A stretch of DNA of 16,974 bases from Clostridia bacterium (GCA_007123515.1 SKKY01000015.1:1-16974), one strand, 5' to 3'. Shown: positions 1 to 7,170, counted from the stretch's first letter. Translations and numbers: made by a program. Notes: generated from the sequence alone by a model not told the origin.

Positions 1-146
1 ATTGCCGGATCGGCGTCCATATCCAGCAGAGCGTTGTTCAGGTCTTCAGCCAGACGGGAACTAAAGGTATTTAATTCATCCGGACGATTTAACGATATGG
101 TTCCTATGTAGTTATCTTTTGAAACAATCACAGTTTCATAACTCAT
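1..146 (-). CDS. Enoyl-CoA hydratase/isomerase (crotonase) family protein, N-terminal fragment
   Basis: The gene reads leftward from an ATG at 146 and leaves the window after 48 codons. It begins MSYETVIVSKDNYIG and continues with TISLNRPDELNTFSSRLAEDL. The pattern 'ItLNRP-x-x-LNtFs-x-x-l-x-x-dL' is the N-terminal signature of the crotonase superfamily, which acts on acyl-CoA thioesters through an oxyanion hole. The oxyanion-hole and catalytic residues lie outside the window, so hydratase, isomerase or another activity cannot be separated. The ribosome binding site AAGGAGG (opposite strand of about 151-157) sits at good distance from the ATG. A weak leftward promoter may be TTGATC (190-195) with TAGACT (167-172), spacing 17. 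The gene is divergent from argF and shares a 148-bp intergenic region with it. Confidence 0.82.
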   Translation of the reverse strand, partial: MSYETVIVSKDNYIGTISLNRPDELNTFSSRLAEDLNNALLDMDADPA

Positions 147-237
147 AAAAACACCTCCTTGTTCTTAGTCTAGTACTAATATGTGTAAAGATCAAGGTTT
201 TAGGATATAATTAGATTGTACACTGCAAAAGAATCAT

Positions 238-255
238 ATTGCAATTTTATACGCC
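238..255. promoter_or_regulatory. Putative ArgR box 1 over the argF -35
   Basis: The reverse-strand read GGCGTATAAAATTGCAAT matches the Bacillus-type ARG box (CATGAATAAAAATKCAAK) at 13 of 18 positions by hand alignment. It covers the -35 box. A repressor here would block RNA polymerase. The site is AT-rich, so chance similarity is possible. No argR gene is in the window. Confidence 0.33.
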
Positions 256-267
256 AGAAAGTATAAT
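239..267 (+). promoter_or_regulatory. argF operon promoter
   Basis: The -35 box TTGCAA (239-244) and -10 box TATAAT (262-267) are separated by exactly 17 bases. The predicted transcript starts near 274, leaving a leader of only about 20 bases before the TTG start, which argues for control by DNA-binding proteins and not by a leader RNA. Confidence 0.75.
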
Positions 268-275
268 TATTCATA
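258..275. promoter_or_regulatory. Putative ArgR box 2 over the argF -10
   Basis: The reverse-strand read TATGAATAATTATACTTT contains the strong half-site TATGAATAA. It fits 14 of the 16 defined positions of the E. coli-type consensus TNTGAATWWWWATTCANW. It covers the -10 and lies 2 bp from box 1, so the two centres are 20 bp apart. That is close to the two-box operator spacing known for ArgR hexamers. Confidence 0.45.
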
Positions 276-280
276 AAATA

Positions 281-286
281 AAGGAG
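281..286 (+). promoter_or_regulatory. Ribosome binding site deciding argF start
   Basis: AAGGAG is followed by 8 bases and then TTG at 295. An in-frame GTG at 286 overlaps this site and cannot be served by it, so TTG 295 is the preferred start. Confidence 0.75.
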
Positions 287-294
287 TGAACGCA

Positions 295-1227
295 TTGATT
301 TCTTTAAAAGGGCGGGATTTTATATCCCTGAAGGATTTCTCAAAAGATGAAATTGACTACATTCTAGAATTGGCCTTTCATATTAAGAAAAGGCACAAAG
401 CCGGTGGTGATAATCCGGTGTTAAGTAACAGGGTGTTAGCCATGATTTTTAAAAAAGCTTCCACCAGGACCCGGATTGCCTTTGAAGTCGGCATGTACCA
501 GCTGGGAGGCAGCAGTGTGTTTTTAAGTCCCCATGAGACGCAGATCGGAAGAGGTGAGCCGATTGAAGACACAGCGAGGGTCTTATCAGGCTACGTTGAT
601 GCCATTTTAATCAGAACCTTTGATCAGCAAGAAGTGGAAGATCTTGCAAAGCACGCCAGTGTGCCGGTGATTAATGGGTTAACTGATCTATACCATCCGA
701 CGCAGATCGTTGCTGATATGATGACGATTATTGAAGAAAAAGGGACGCTTAAAGGAATCAATCTGACCTACATTGGAGATGGGAATAATGTAGCTCATTC
801 GCTGTTAATTGCCGGAGCGATTATGGGGATGAATGTGACGATAGCCACTCCTGAATGCTATGGGGTTAAACAGGAAATACGCGAATTGGCTGAATCACTA
901 AAAAGCAATCCTGAAACAATCCTTCGCTATGTGAATTGTCCGTTTGAAGGAGCCGAAGATGCTGATGTGCTCTATACCGATGTCTGGGCAAGTATGGGTC
1001 AGGAAGAGGAAGCCGAAGGGCGCAGAACCGCTTTTAGTGGTTTCCAGTTAAACGAAAAAGTGCTAGAATTAGCAAAGAGTGACGCGATTGTTATGCATTG
1101 TCTGCCGGCTTATAAAGGGCAGGAGATTTCAGCAGACGTATTTGAAAAATTTGCAGATGTCATCTTCTCGGAATCTGAGAACCGACTTCATGCTCACAAA
1201 GGTATTATGGCTGCCGTCATTATGTAA
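295..1227 (+). CDS. argF: Ornithine carbamoyltransferase
   Basis: Transfers the carbamoyl group of carbamoyl phosphate to ornithine, giving citrulline, in the cytosol. With the TTG start at 295 the protein has 310 residues, normal for the family. Carbamoyl-phosphate binding motif STRTR is at 56-60 and HPTQ at 134-137. The second domain has GDGNNVAHS (161-169), the ornithine-binding loop DVWASMG (229-235) and the HCLP motif (268-271), which marks ornithine rather than putrescine or aspartate carbamoyltransferases. The gene ends 46 bases before argG, so the two are probably cotranscribed. The argG and argH neighbours make a biosynthetic role more likely than use in arginine fermentation. The TTG start is uncommon and may lower expression. 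Confidence 0.95.
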   Translation: MISLKGRDFISLKDFSKDEIDYILELAFHIKKRHKAGGDNPVLSNRVLAMIFKKASTRTRIAFEVGMYQLGGSSVFLSPHETQIGRGEPIEDTARVLSGYVDAILIRTFDQQEVEDLAKHASVPVINGLTDLYHPTQIVADMMTIIEEKGTLKGINLTYIGDGNNVAHSLLIAGAIMGMNVTIATPECYGVKQEIRELAESLKSNPETILRYVNCPFEGAEDADVLYTDVWASMGQEEEAEGRRTAFSGFQLNEKVLELAKSDAIVMHCLPAYKGQEISADVFEKFADVIFSESENRLHAHKGIMAAVIM

Positions 1228-1273
1228 AAGAAGCAATAACAGACTAAAATGAATTTCAGGAAGGGGAAAGACA

Positions 1274-2473
1274 ATGAAAAAAGTAGTATTGGCGTATTCG
1301 GGAGGATTAGACACCTCGATTATTATTCCTTGGTTAAAAGAAAATTACGGGGTAGAAGTTATTTGTATGGCTGCAGATCTGGGCCAGGGGGAAGAACTCG
1401 ATCCGTTAAATGAAAAAGCGATCGCATCCGGTGCCACTAAAATCTATATCGAAGATTTAAAAGAAGAATTCGTACGTGACTTTGTGTTTCCGGTGATCAA
1501 ATCGGGAGCTCTTTACGAAGGGAAATACTTACTGGGCACATCCTTTGCCCGTCCGCTGATCGCAAAAAAACTAGTGGAGATTGCTGAAAAAGAAGGCGCC
1601 GATTATGTATCGCATGGTGCCACCGGAAAAGGTAATGACCAGGTTCGCTTTGAAGTGACTACCTTTGCCTTAAATCCAAAACTTAAAATAGTAGCGCCAT
1701 GGAGAGAGTGGGACATTAAATCAAGAGAAGACGCTTTAAAATATGCAGCGGAAAGAAACATTCCGGTCACTGCAACAAAAGAGAAAAACTATAGCATGGA
1801 CAGAAATTTGTTCCATTTAAGTCATGAAGGTTCGGACCTTGAAGATCCTTGGAATGAGCCAAAGCAGGATATCTACATGATTACCCAGCATCCGGAGCAG
1901 GCCAAGGATGAAGCGGAATATGTTGAAGTGGAATTTGAAAAAGGCATTCCGGTATCCGTAAATGGTAAAAAGCTGGCTCCTGTCGAATTGCTTGAAGCGC
2001 TAAATGAGATTGGTGCCAGAAATGGTGTTGGTATCGTGGATATGGTAGAAAACAGACTTGTCGGCATGAAATCAAGAGGCGTATATGAAACTCCGGGCGG
2101 AACAATTCTATTTAGAGCCCATCAGGAGCTTGAGGCACTGACCCTTGACAGAGCCACGATGGAATACAAGCAGCTGGTATCCGTAAAATATGCCCAGCTG
2201 GTCTATGACGGACTGTGGTACACGCCACTTAAGAATTCTTTAGATGCCTTTATTGATACGACTCAGGAAAACGTAACCGGTCTGGTAAAGCTAAGACTCT
2301 ATAAAGGTAATGTGATGGCCGCCGGTGCGCAGTCTCCATACTCACTATATAGTGAAGAATTTGTAACCTTCGAGGAAGATGATGTCTATAACCAGAAAGA
2401 TGCGGAAGGTTTTATCAGACTCTTTGGATTGCCGCTTAAAATCAAAGCGATGATGGAACAAAGCAAGAAGTAA
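1274..2473 (+). CDS. argG: Argininosuccinate synthase
   Basis: Joins citrulline and aspartate at the cost of ATP (to AMP and pyrophosphate), forming argininosuccinate. The 399-residue length is standard. The N-terminal PP-loop AYSGGLDTS lies at residues 8-16, followed by the conserved block around GTSFARPLIAKK and the citrulline/aspartate-binding stretch GATGKGNDQVRFE. The ATG is preceded by AGGAAGGGG. It is second in the argF-argG-argH run. A terminator-like hairpin follows its stop, so argH downstream may receive less transcript. Confidence 0.97.
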   Translation: MKKVVLAYSGGLDTSIIIPWLKENYGVEVICMAADLGQGEELDPLNEKAIASGATKIYIEDLKEEFVRDFVFPVIKSGALYEGKYLLGTSFARPLIAKKLVEIAEKEGADYVSHGATGKGNDQVRFEVTTFALNPKLKIVAPWREWDIKSREDALKYAAERNIPVTATKEKNYSMDRNLFHLSHEGSDLEDPWNEPKQDIYMITQHPEQAKDEAEYVEVEFEKGIPVSVNGKKLAPVELLEALNEIGARNGVGIVDMVENRLVGMKSRGVYETPGGTILFRAHQELEALTLDRATMEYKQLVSVKYAQLVYDGLWYTPLKNSLDAFIDTTQENVTGLVKLRLYKGNVMAAGAQSPYSLYSEEFVTFEEDDVYNQKDAEGFIRLFGLPLKIKAMMEQSKK

Positions 2474-2492
2474 AAGCAACAGAGTCATTGAT

Positions 2493-2527
2493 GAGGCGCG
2501 GGGAATTTTTCCCCGGTCTCTTTTTTT
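2493..2527 (+). terminator. Intrinsic terminator or attenuator between argG and argH
   Basis: A hairpin has CGGGGAA pairing with TTCCCCG around a TTT loop. It extends outward through GAG/CTC across a small internal loop and is followed directly by seven T residues. It starts about 20 bases after the argG stop. No strong promoter is evident between it and argH, so partial termination inside the operon is the simplest reading. Confidence 0.7.
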
Positions 2528-2570
2528 AGAAGGAAACAGTTATCAAAGATAACAGAAAGGGGAGCGGATT

Positions 2571-3950
2571 GTGAAAAAATTATGGGGAGGTCGTTTTTCA
2601 AAAACGACAGATCAGTTGGTGGAGGATTTCCATTCTTCCATTTCGTTTGATCAGAGACTATATAAAGAAGACATTGAGGGGAGCATCGCTCATGCCAGGA
2701 TGCTAGGTGCACAGGGAATTATTTCAGAAGAGGAAAGCCATCTGATTATCAATGGTCTTTCAGAGCTTTTGGATGAAATCGCTGCCGGTAAAGTAGAATT
2801 TGATCAGAAATCAGAAGACATTCATATGAACATAGAATCCCTGCTAACGGATAAAATTGGTGATGCCGGAAAAAAACTACATACCGGAAGAAGCCGTAAT
2901 GATCAGGTAGCTCTTGATGTTCGCCTGAATCTGCTTCGTGAGATGGAGGAAATACAGGACCTTTTAAGGGCTCTGATGGAGGCTTTACTAACGGTGGCAG
3001 AAAAAAATGTTCAAACCGTTCTTCCCGGCTACACGCATCTGCAGAGAGCCCAGCCAATTAATTTTGCGCATCATATGATGGCCTATTTCGAGATGTTTTA
3101 TAGAGATTATCAGCGGCTTCTGGATACGGCAAAAAGAACATCCGTTTCTCCGCTAGGTTCTGGCGCGATGGCTGGTACCACCTTTCCGCTGGACAGGGAG
3201 CGCGTCAAAGAAGAGCTCGGCATGCAGGAAATCAGCCGTAACAGTCTAGATGCCGTTAGTGATCGTGATTTTATCATCGAATTCACATCGTTTGCCTCAA
3301 TTACTATGATGCATTTAAGCCGTCTTTCCGAAGAAATCATTTTCTGGTCAAGCCAGGAGGCTGCATTTATTGAATTGGATGATGCCTACAGTACCGGTTC
3401 AAGCATTATGCCGCAGAAGAAAAATCCAGATGTGGCGGAGTTGGTCCGCGGTAAGACCGGACGGGTCTATGGGAATCTAATGCAGATACTGACCGTTATG
3501 AAAGGCTTGCCGCTGGCCTATAATAAGGATATGCAGGAAGACAAAGAAAGCTTGTTTGATACCGTTGATACTTTAAAAAAATGTTTGCTGGTCTATGCGC
3601 CGATGCTGACCACTATGCGAATCAGAGAAGATAACATGCTGGATGCGGCTAAAAAAGGCTATACCAATGCCACCGACCTGGCTGATTACCTGGTTTATAA
3701 AGGGCTGCCGTTTCGGGATGCCCATGAAGTCTCCGGAAAACTTGTGGCTTATGGAATCGCTGAAGGAAAAGAATTAGATCAGATGACGATGAGTGAATTT
3801 AAAAGTTTTTCGGAAATGATAGAAGAAGATATTTATCAGGCAATCGATGTGCGAACCTGTGTGGAAAAAAGAGATCTTCCCGGAGCGACTGGGTTTACAA
3901 AGACAAAAGAAGCCATTATAGAAGCAAAAATAATAATAGAGAGCTTATAA
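2571..3950 (+). CDS. argH: Argininosuccinate lyase
   Basis: Cleaves argininosuccinate to arginine and fumarate, the last step of arginine synthesis. The protein has 459 residues, as expected for this member of the fumarase/aspartase superfamily. Visible blocks are HTGRSRNDQVA (104-114), the region with His156 in GYTHLQRAQP, and the superfamily signature GSSIMPQKKNP (276-286) that carries the catalytic serine. The start is GTG, preceded by AGGGGAG with about six bases spacing. The preceding 97-bp gap contains a terminator-like hairpin. The fumarate released can re-enter central metabolism. Confidence 0.97.
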   Translation: MKKLWGGRFSKTTDQLVEDFHSSISFDQRLYKEDIEGSIAHARMLGAQGIISEEESHLIINGLSELLDEIAAGKVEFDQKSEDIHMNIESLLTDKIGDAGKKLHTGRSRNDQVALDVRLNLLREMEEIQDLLRALMEALLTVAEKNVQTVLPGYTHLQRAQPINFAHHMMAYFEMFYRDYQRLLDTAKRTSVSPLGSGAMAGTTFPLDRERVKEELGMQEISRNSLDAVSDRDFIIEFTSFASITMMHLSRLSEEIIFWSSQEAAFIELDDAYSTGSSIMPQKKNPDVAELVRGKTGRVYGNLMQILTVMKGLPLAYNKDMQEDKESLFDTVDTLKKCLLVYAPMLTTMRIREDNMLDAAKKGYTNATDLADYLVYKGLPFRDAHEVSGKLVAYGIAEGKELDQMTMSEFKSFSEMIEEDIYQAIDVRTCVEKRDLPGATGFTKTKEAIIEAKIIIESL

Positions 3951-3978
3951 AACTTATGTGAAATATTGTAATATCCTG

Positions 3979-4008
3979 TTTACATTCTTTATTTTATAGT
4001 GGTATAAT
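3979..4008 (+). promoter_or_regulatory. Promoter of the OFA-type transporter gene
   Basis: TTTACA (3979-3984) and TATAAT (4003-4008) are spaced by 18 bases. The predicted start near 4015 gives a leader of about 36 bases that ends in the ribosome binding site GGAGGTG (4033-4039). Confidence 0.65.
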
Positions 4009-4050
4009 CATCCGAGGTAACAAATATTATACGGAGGTGTTATTTTTATA

Positions 4051-5247
4051 ATGAAAAGAGGTTGGCTGATAGTTTTAGCGGGTGTCTTCATTAACTTATC
4101 TTTCGGTGTACTTTACGCCTGGAGTGTTTTTGCAAGAAACCTAAGAGACGTTAACGGCTGGACAGCATCAGAAGCATCATTACCTTATACGATTGCTATT
4201 TTAATGTTTGCTGTTCTGATGATTCCTGGAGGAAAACTACAGGATAAGATGGGCCCAAGATTTGTTGTTGTACTTGCAGGTTGTTTTATTGGTGCCGGTA
4301 TGGTCTTATCAAGTTTTGTATCTGGTTCATCAGTAGCGTTAGCTTTTTCGTTTGGTGTACTTGGTGGTTCGGGTATTGGTTTAGGTTACGCTGCAACGAC
4401 TCCATGTGCGGTTAAGTGGTTCCCGCCAGAGAAAAAAGGACTTATTTCAGGTTTAGTTGTTGGTGGATTCGGGCTTGCACCGTTATACATAGCCCCGCTT
4501 ACAAATTATTTAATTGCTACAATGGGTATTGCAGGAACTTTCAGAACATTAGGTATTTTATTCTTCGTAGTTGTTGTTGCGATGGGTATGACGCTTAAAA
4601 ATCCTGAAGTTCCAAAAGCAGCTGCTCCAGGACCAGCAGGCGCTGCGGCAGCTCCTGTAGCCTTAAAAAGAGAATACGTATGGAAAGAAATGATCCAAAC
4701 AACACAGTTTAAGCAATTATGGTTAATGTTCCTGGTTGGAGCTTTAGCTGGTCTTATGATCATTGGTCACTTAGCAACAATCGTTTTTGAACAGTCTAAT
4801 GGTCTTGTAGCTGGCGCGACAGTTGTTATGATCGCTTCGATCGCCAATGCCTTAGGCAGACCTGCAGCCGGTGTTATGTCCGATAAAATCGGTGGCGGAA
4901 AAACAATGATGATTCTTTACGCAGCACAGGGTGCATCACTACTGTTACTATCAACCTTTAGTGGGTTCCTGACATTAACATTAGCTGCTTGTGTTATCAC
5001 ATTCGGTTACGGTGCGATGCTTGCGGTATACCCTTCAACAACAGCTACATTCTTCGGAGCAAAAAACCTTGGTTTAAACTATGGTGTATTATTCTCCGCA
5101 TGGGGTGTTGGCGGTATGATCGGTCCACAGCTAGCTGGATTCTTCCTTGATGCAACTGGAACGTACCAGACAGCATTCGTAGCATCAGCAGCATTATGTT
5201 TTATAGGCGCTTTCTTAGGATTTATCCTAAAGCCAGTGAAAGACTAA
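4051..5247 (+). CDS. MFS transporter of the oxalate/formate antiporter (OFA) family
   Basis: A 398-residue polytopic membrane protein with about 12 hydrophobic segments, the major facilitator fold. The start NLSFGVLYAWSVFARNL is close to the typical OFA opening 'N-x-x-x-G-x-x-YAWSVF'. The first loop GGKLQDKMGPR is the MFS loop 2-3 motif, and a weaker copy (VMSDKIGGGK) appears in the second half. Segments 6 and 7 are joined by an Ala/Pro-rich cytoplasmic linker (residues about 190-206). Known OFA members move oxalate, formate, lactate or other monocarboxylates. The substrate cannot be read from sequence. With the acetate transporter gene next to it, export or import of small organic acids is the likely role. 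It has its own promoter and a strong terminator. Confidence 0.85.
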   Translation: MKRGWLIVLAGVFINLSFGVLYAWSVFARNLRDVNGWTASEASLPYTIAILMFAVLMIPGGKLQDKMGPRFVVVLAGCFIGAGMVLSSFVSGSSVALAFSFGVLGGSGIGLGYAATTPCAVKWFPPEKKGLISGLVVGGFGLAPLYIAPLTNYLIATMGIAGTFRTLGILFFVVVVAMGMTLKNPEVPKAAAPGPAGAAAAPVALKREYVWKEMIQTTQFKQLWLMFLVGALAGLMIIGHLATIVFEQSNGLVAGATVVMIASIANALGRPAAGVMSDKIGGGKTMMILYAAQGASLLLLSTFSGFLTLTLAACVITFGYGAMLAVYPSTTATFFGAKNLGLNYGVLFSAWGVGGMIGPQLAGFFLDATGTYQTAFVASAALCFIGAFLGFILKPVKD

Positions 5248-5269
5248 TCATTAATCAATACGTGTAAAA

Positions 5270-5286
5270 GAACGCCAAAAGCGTTC
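5270..5286 (+). other. Small perfect hairpin after the OFA transporter gene
   Basis: GAACGC and GCGTTC pair perfectly around a CAAAA loop. There is no T run behind it. It lies just ahead of the main terminator and may stabilise the 3' end of the transcript. Confidence 0.5.
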
Positions 5287-5299
5287 ACTAATATAAAAG

Positions 5300-5340
5300 G
5301 ATCCGCTTGTTTTCAACCAGGAAAGCAAGCGGGTCTTTTT
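5300..5340 (+). terminator. Intrinsic terminator of the OFA transporter gene
   Basis: Fifteen consecutive base pairs (two G-T) join 5300-5314 to 5321-5335 around the loop AACCAG, followed by TTTTT. This is a strong rho-independent terminator. Confidence 0.9.
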
Positions 5341-5367
5341 CTGTAAAAAAAATTTGGTAAGTTGGGA

Positions 5368-5413
5368 GTTGGGGACGTTTCCCTCTGGTATACCAGAGGG
5401 AAACGTCCCCAAC
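5368..5413. repeat. Perfect 46-bp palindrome, REP/REPIN-like
   Basis: Positions 5368-5390 are the exact reverse complement of 5391-5413, with the centre at GGTATACC. The outer arm begins GTTGGGGACGTTTCCC. A further AAGTT (5359-5363) and AACTT (5419-5423) pair outside it, and another GGGGGAC follows at about 5425-5431. GGGGACG-type palindromes of this kind are typical of repetitive extragenic elements mobilised by IS200-like (RAYT) transposases. No such transposase is in the window and only one full copy is present here, so family membership is inferred. Confidence 0.7.
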
Positions 5414-5461
5414 GGTATAACTTAGGGGGACACATCTAAAGGCGAATTTTAAAAAGTATTA

Positions 5462-5490
5462 TTGCTTTGTTTTTTGATTAGGCGTATAAT
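5462..5490 (+). promoter_or_regulatory. Promoter of the acetate transporter gene
   Basis: TTGCTT (5462-5467) and TATAAT (5485-5490) are separated by 17 bases. The start near 5497 gives an unusually long leader of about 125 bases. Confidence 0.65.
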
Positions 5491-5539
5491 ATTTTTTTGA
5501 AGGATTCATTTGCACAATTAACAATCTATTGAGTCAGAT

Positions 5540-5563
5540 TTTGAAAACAATATTGTTTTCAAA
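5540..5563. promoter_or_regulatory. 24-bp perfect palindrome in the satP leader
   Basis: TTTGAAAACAAT is followed directly by its reverse complement ATTGTTTTCAAA. It lies about 43 bases after the predicted transcription start. An operator for a dimeric repressor acting as a roadblock is one reading; an AT-rich hairpin in the leader is the other. No U tract follows, so it is not a terminator. Confidence 0.5.
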
Positions 5564-5621
5564 TCAAATAAAAGAGAGAACTTCTTTTGACTAACTGGAC
5601 TTAGAATAGGAGATGTGTTAA

Positions 5622-6170
5622 ATGAATGTTGTAAATCCGGAAGCCATAGGTGTTTTCGGGCTGGTTGTTACGGTTTGGATTTTTGGAGTTGAACAATTAG
5701 GGATTGGTGTTGACAAGGATACTGATCATGAAAAACTATGCAGGAGTCTTGGTCATGTAGCGTTATATTTCGGAGGTTTTGCTCAGATATTTACAGCGAT
5801 TTGTATGTATTTATTTGATATGGGGATTGCTCCGGAAGCAAGAATTTTTACGGGTACAATTTTTGCTACATATGGTTTATTCTGGGTGGTTGTGGCCATG
5901 CACTTTTATAATCCGGGGGATAAAAAAGTATATGCCCACTTTTTCTTAGGGATCTTTTTCATGACGGCCGTTCTGGCCTATAAACAGATCTTTGTCAATG
6001 GTGTTATCTGGCCATTGGGAGTTGTGTTGTTGCTGATTAACCTGCTTACAATCTTACTTCCTTTTGCCTGGTACGGCCAAAGACCGCTGATTACCAAAAT
6101 CTGCGGGGTAACAAATATTGCTATAGGGCTTGCAGCACTGCCCATTTTATTTCATGCGTTAGGACTTTAA
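5622..6170 (+). CDS. Acetate/succinate transporter of the GPR1/FUN34/YaaH (SatP) family
   Basis: A 182-residue membrane protein with six predicted hydrophobic segments, the family's usual size and fold. It opens with NPEAIGVFGLVV, matching the family's NP-x-x-x-G signature near the start of the first helix. It also has the conserved FGGFAQ block (residues about 47-52), comparable to the YGGLAQ of SatP. Family members form acetate or succinate channels or proton symporters. In an acetogen, acetate is the main end product, so a role in acetate release or pH homeostasis is plausible, but direction cannot be read from the sequence. The gene is monocistronic with its own promoter and terminator. 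The ATG is served by AGGAGA at 8 bases. Confidence 0.88.
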   Translation: MNVVNPEAIGVFGLVVTVWIFGVEQLGIGVDKDTDHEKLCRSLGHVALYFGGFAQIFTAICMYLFDMGIAPEARIFTGTIFATYGLFWVVVAMHFYNPGDKKVYAHFFLGIFFMTAVLAYKQIFVNGVIWPLGVVLLLINLLTILLPFAWYGQRPLITKICGVTNIAIGLAALPILFHALGL

Positions 6171-6214
6171 CAAAAAAGGGAAAACAACAAAAACAGTACA
6201 CAGTTAGTCAACTT

Positions 6215-6244
6215 GCCTGCAGAATTTTTTGCAGGCCTTTTTTT
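6215..6244 (+). terminator. Intrinsic terminator of the acetate transporter gene
   Basis: GCCTGCA (6215-6221) pairs with TGCAGGC (6230-6236), and a run of T residues follows at 6238-6244. An open frame for the next gene extends back through this hairpin from a TTG at 6213, but that upstream part is terminator and not coding. Confidence 0.85.
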
Positions 6245-6263
6245 AAAAAAATTGATTGAACCT

Positions 6264-6270
6264 AAAGGGG
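6264..6270 (+). promoter_or_regulatory. Ribosome binding site deciding the Mrp start
   Basis: AAAGGGG lies 8 bases before GTG 6279. No comparable site precedes the upstream in-frame TTG at 6213. Confidence 0.65.
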
Positions 6271-6278
6271 CGTTTATT

Positions 6279-7076
6279 GTGGGGCACGATAAAAAGAAAA
6301 GAATGGACATTCCGGAAGATAAAGTAGGAAATGGAATCACTAATAACATTTTAAAGATTGTTGGAGTGATGAGTGGTAAAGGTGGAGTGGGCAAATCCTC
6401 CGTTACGGCACTCACAGCCATCGAGTTAAAAAGGCAAGGCTATCGGGTTGGTGTGTTGGATGCGGATTTAACCGGACCTAGTATACCAAGCATTTTTGGT
6501 GTGACGGCTATTCCTGAAAAAATCGAGATCGGGATTCTTCCTGTAAAGACAAAATCAAACATCATTATGATGTCGATGAATCTTTTGCTTGAAAACCCCG
6601 AAGACCCGGTCCTGTGGCGTGGTCCGGTTCTTTCAACTGTGATTAAGCAATTCTGGGATGATGTGATCTGGGCAGATCTTGATTATCTCTTAATCGATCT
6701 TCCGCCAGGCACCGGAGATATCCCTCTTACTGTTCTTCAGGTGATTCCGGTTGATGAAGTACTTGTCGTCACGGGACCGCAGGATGCAACCAATCTGATA
6801 GTCAGAAAATCGATCAAAATGCTTGAAAAATTACAAATTCCGATCGCTGGCGTTGTTGAAAATATGGCCTATATGCAATGCGAAGGGTGCTCCGAGAGAA
6901 TTGAGCCATTTGGAGAAAGTTACGCTGAAGCGATGGCTTTTGAATCAGGCCTTAACGTACTGGCTTCCCTGGCCATTGATCCGAAATTGATATCGTTAAT
7001 TAACCAGGGGCAGACCGAAGAGTATCAAGGCATGAATATGGAACTGATTAAAGAAGTAGCTGAAGCGATAAAATAA
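6279..7076 (+). CDS. Mrp/NBP35 family Fe-S cluster carrier ATPase
   Basis: A cytosolic P-loop ATPase of the Mrp/ApbC/NBP35 group, which binds and hands over iron-sulfur clusters to apo-proteins. From GTG 6279 it has 265 residues. The deviant Walker A motif GKGGVGKSS is at 33-41, the switch DADLTGPSIP at 61-70, and LIDLPPGTGD at 138-147. The C-terminal CEGC motif (Cys201, Cys204) is the bridging cluster site shared by a dimer. The N-terminal DUF59 domain of long Mrp proteins is absent, so this is the short form. The 20 residues ahead of the ATPase core are charged. A Wood-Ljungdahl organism has heavy Fe-S demand, which fits. It stands alone between terminators. Confidence 0.9.
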   Translation: MGHDKKKRMDIPEDKVGNGITNNILKIVGVMSGKGGVGKSSVTALTAIELKRQGYRVGVLDADLTGPSIPSIFGVTAIPEKIEIGILPVKTKSNIIMMSMNLLLENPEDPVLWRGPVLSTVIKQFWDDVIWADLDYLLIDLPPGTGDIPLTVLQVIPVDEVLVVTGPQDATNLIVRKSIKMLEKLQIPIAGVVENMAYMQCEGCSERIEPFGESYAEAMAFESGLNVLASLAIDPKLISLINQGQTEEYQGMNMELIKEVAEAIK

Positions 7077-7084
7077 AATAAACG

Positions 7085-7113
7085 TTGCACAAAAGTCAAA
7101 TTAAGCATATAAT
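7085..7113 (+). promoter_or_regulatory. bipA promoter
   Basis: TTGCAC (7085-7090) and TATAAT (7108-7113) are spaced by 17 bases. The predicted start near 7120 lies only about 9 bases before a terminator hairpin. Confidence 0.72.
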
Positions 7114-7128
7114 TAGATGTATTTTAGT

Positions 7129-7152
7129 GGAGCCAAAAATGGCTCCTTTTTT
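7129..7152 (+). terminator. Terminator in the bipA leader (possible attenuator)
   Basis: GGAGCCA (7129-7135) and TGGCTCC (7140-7146) form seven perfect pairs around AAAA, followed by TTTTTT. It ends transcripts of the Mrp gene, but it also lies downstream of the bipA promoter, so bipA mRNA must read through it or start elsewhere. Confidence 0.88.
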
Positions 7153-7163
7153 ATCGAAATTTT

Positions 7164-7170
7164 GGGAGGA
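7164..7170 (+). promoter_or_regulatory. Ribosome binding site deciding the bipA start
   Basis: GGGAGGA lies 7 bases before TTG 7178. Upstream in-frame codons back to 7085 run through the promoter and terminator and are not credible. Confidence 0.8.

Larger units (their letters stand above)
5248..5621. other. 375-bp gap between the two organic-acid transporter genes
   Basis: The gap holds, in order, a small hairpin, the OFA-gene terminator, the 46-bp palindrome, the satP promoter, a 24-bp palindrome in the satP leader, and the satP ribosome binding site AGGAGA (5608-5613). No open frame with a credible start and coding pattern is seen. Confidence 0.7.

Noticed and set aside
286..294. GTG at 286 as the argF start
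   Set aside because: It overlaps the AAGGAG ribosome binding site that serves TTG 295.
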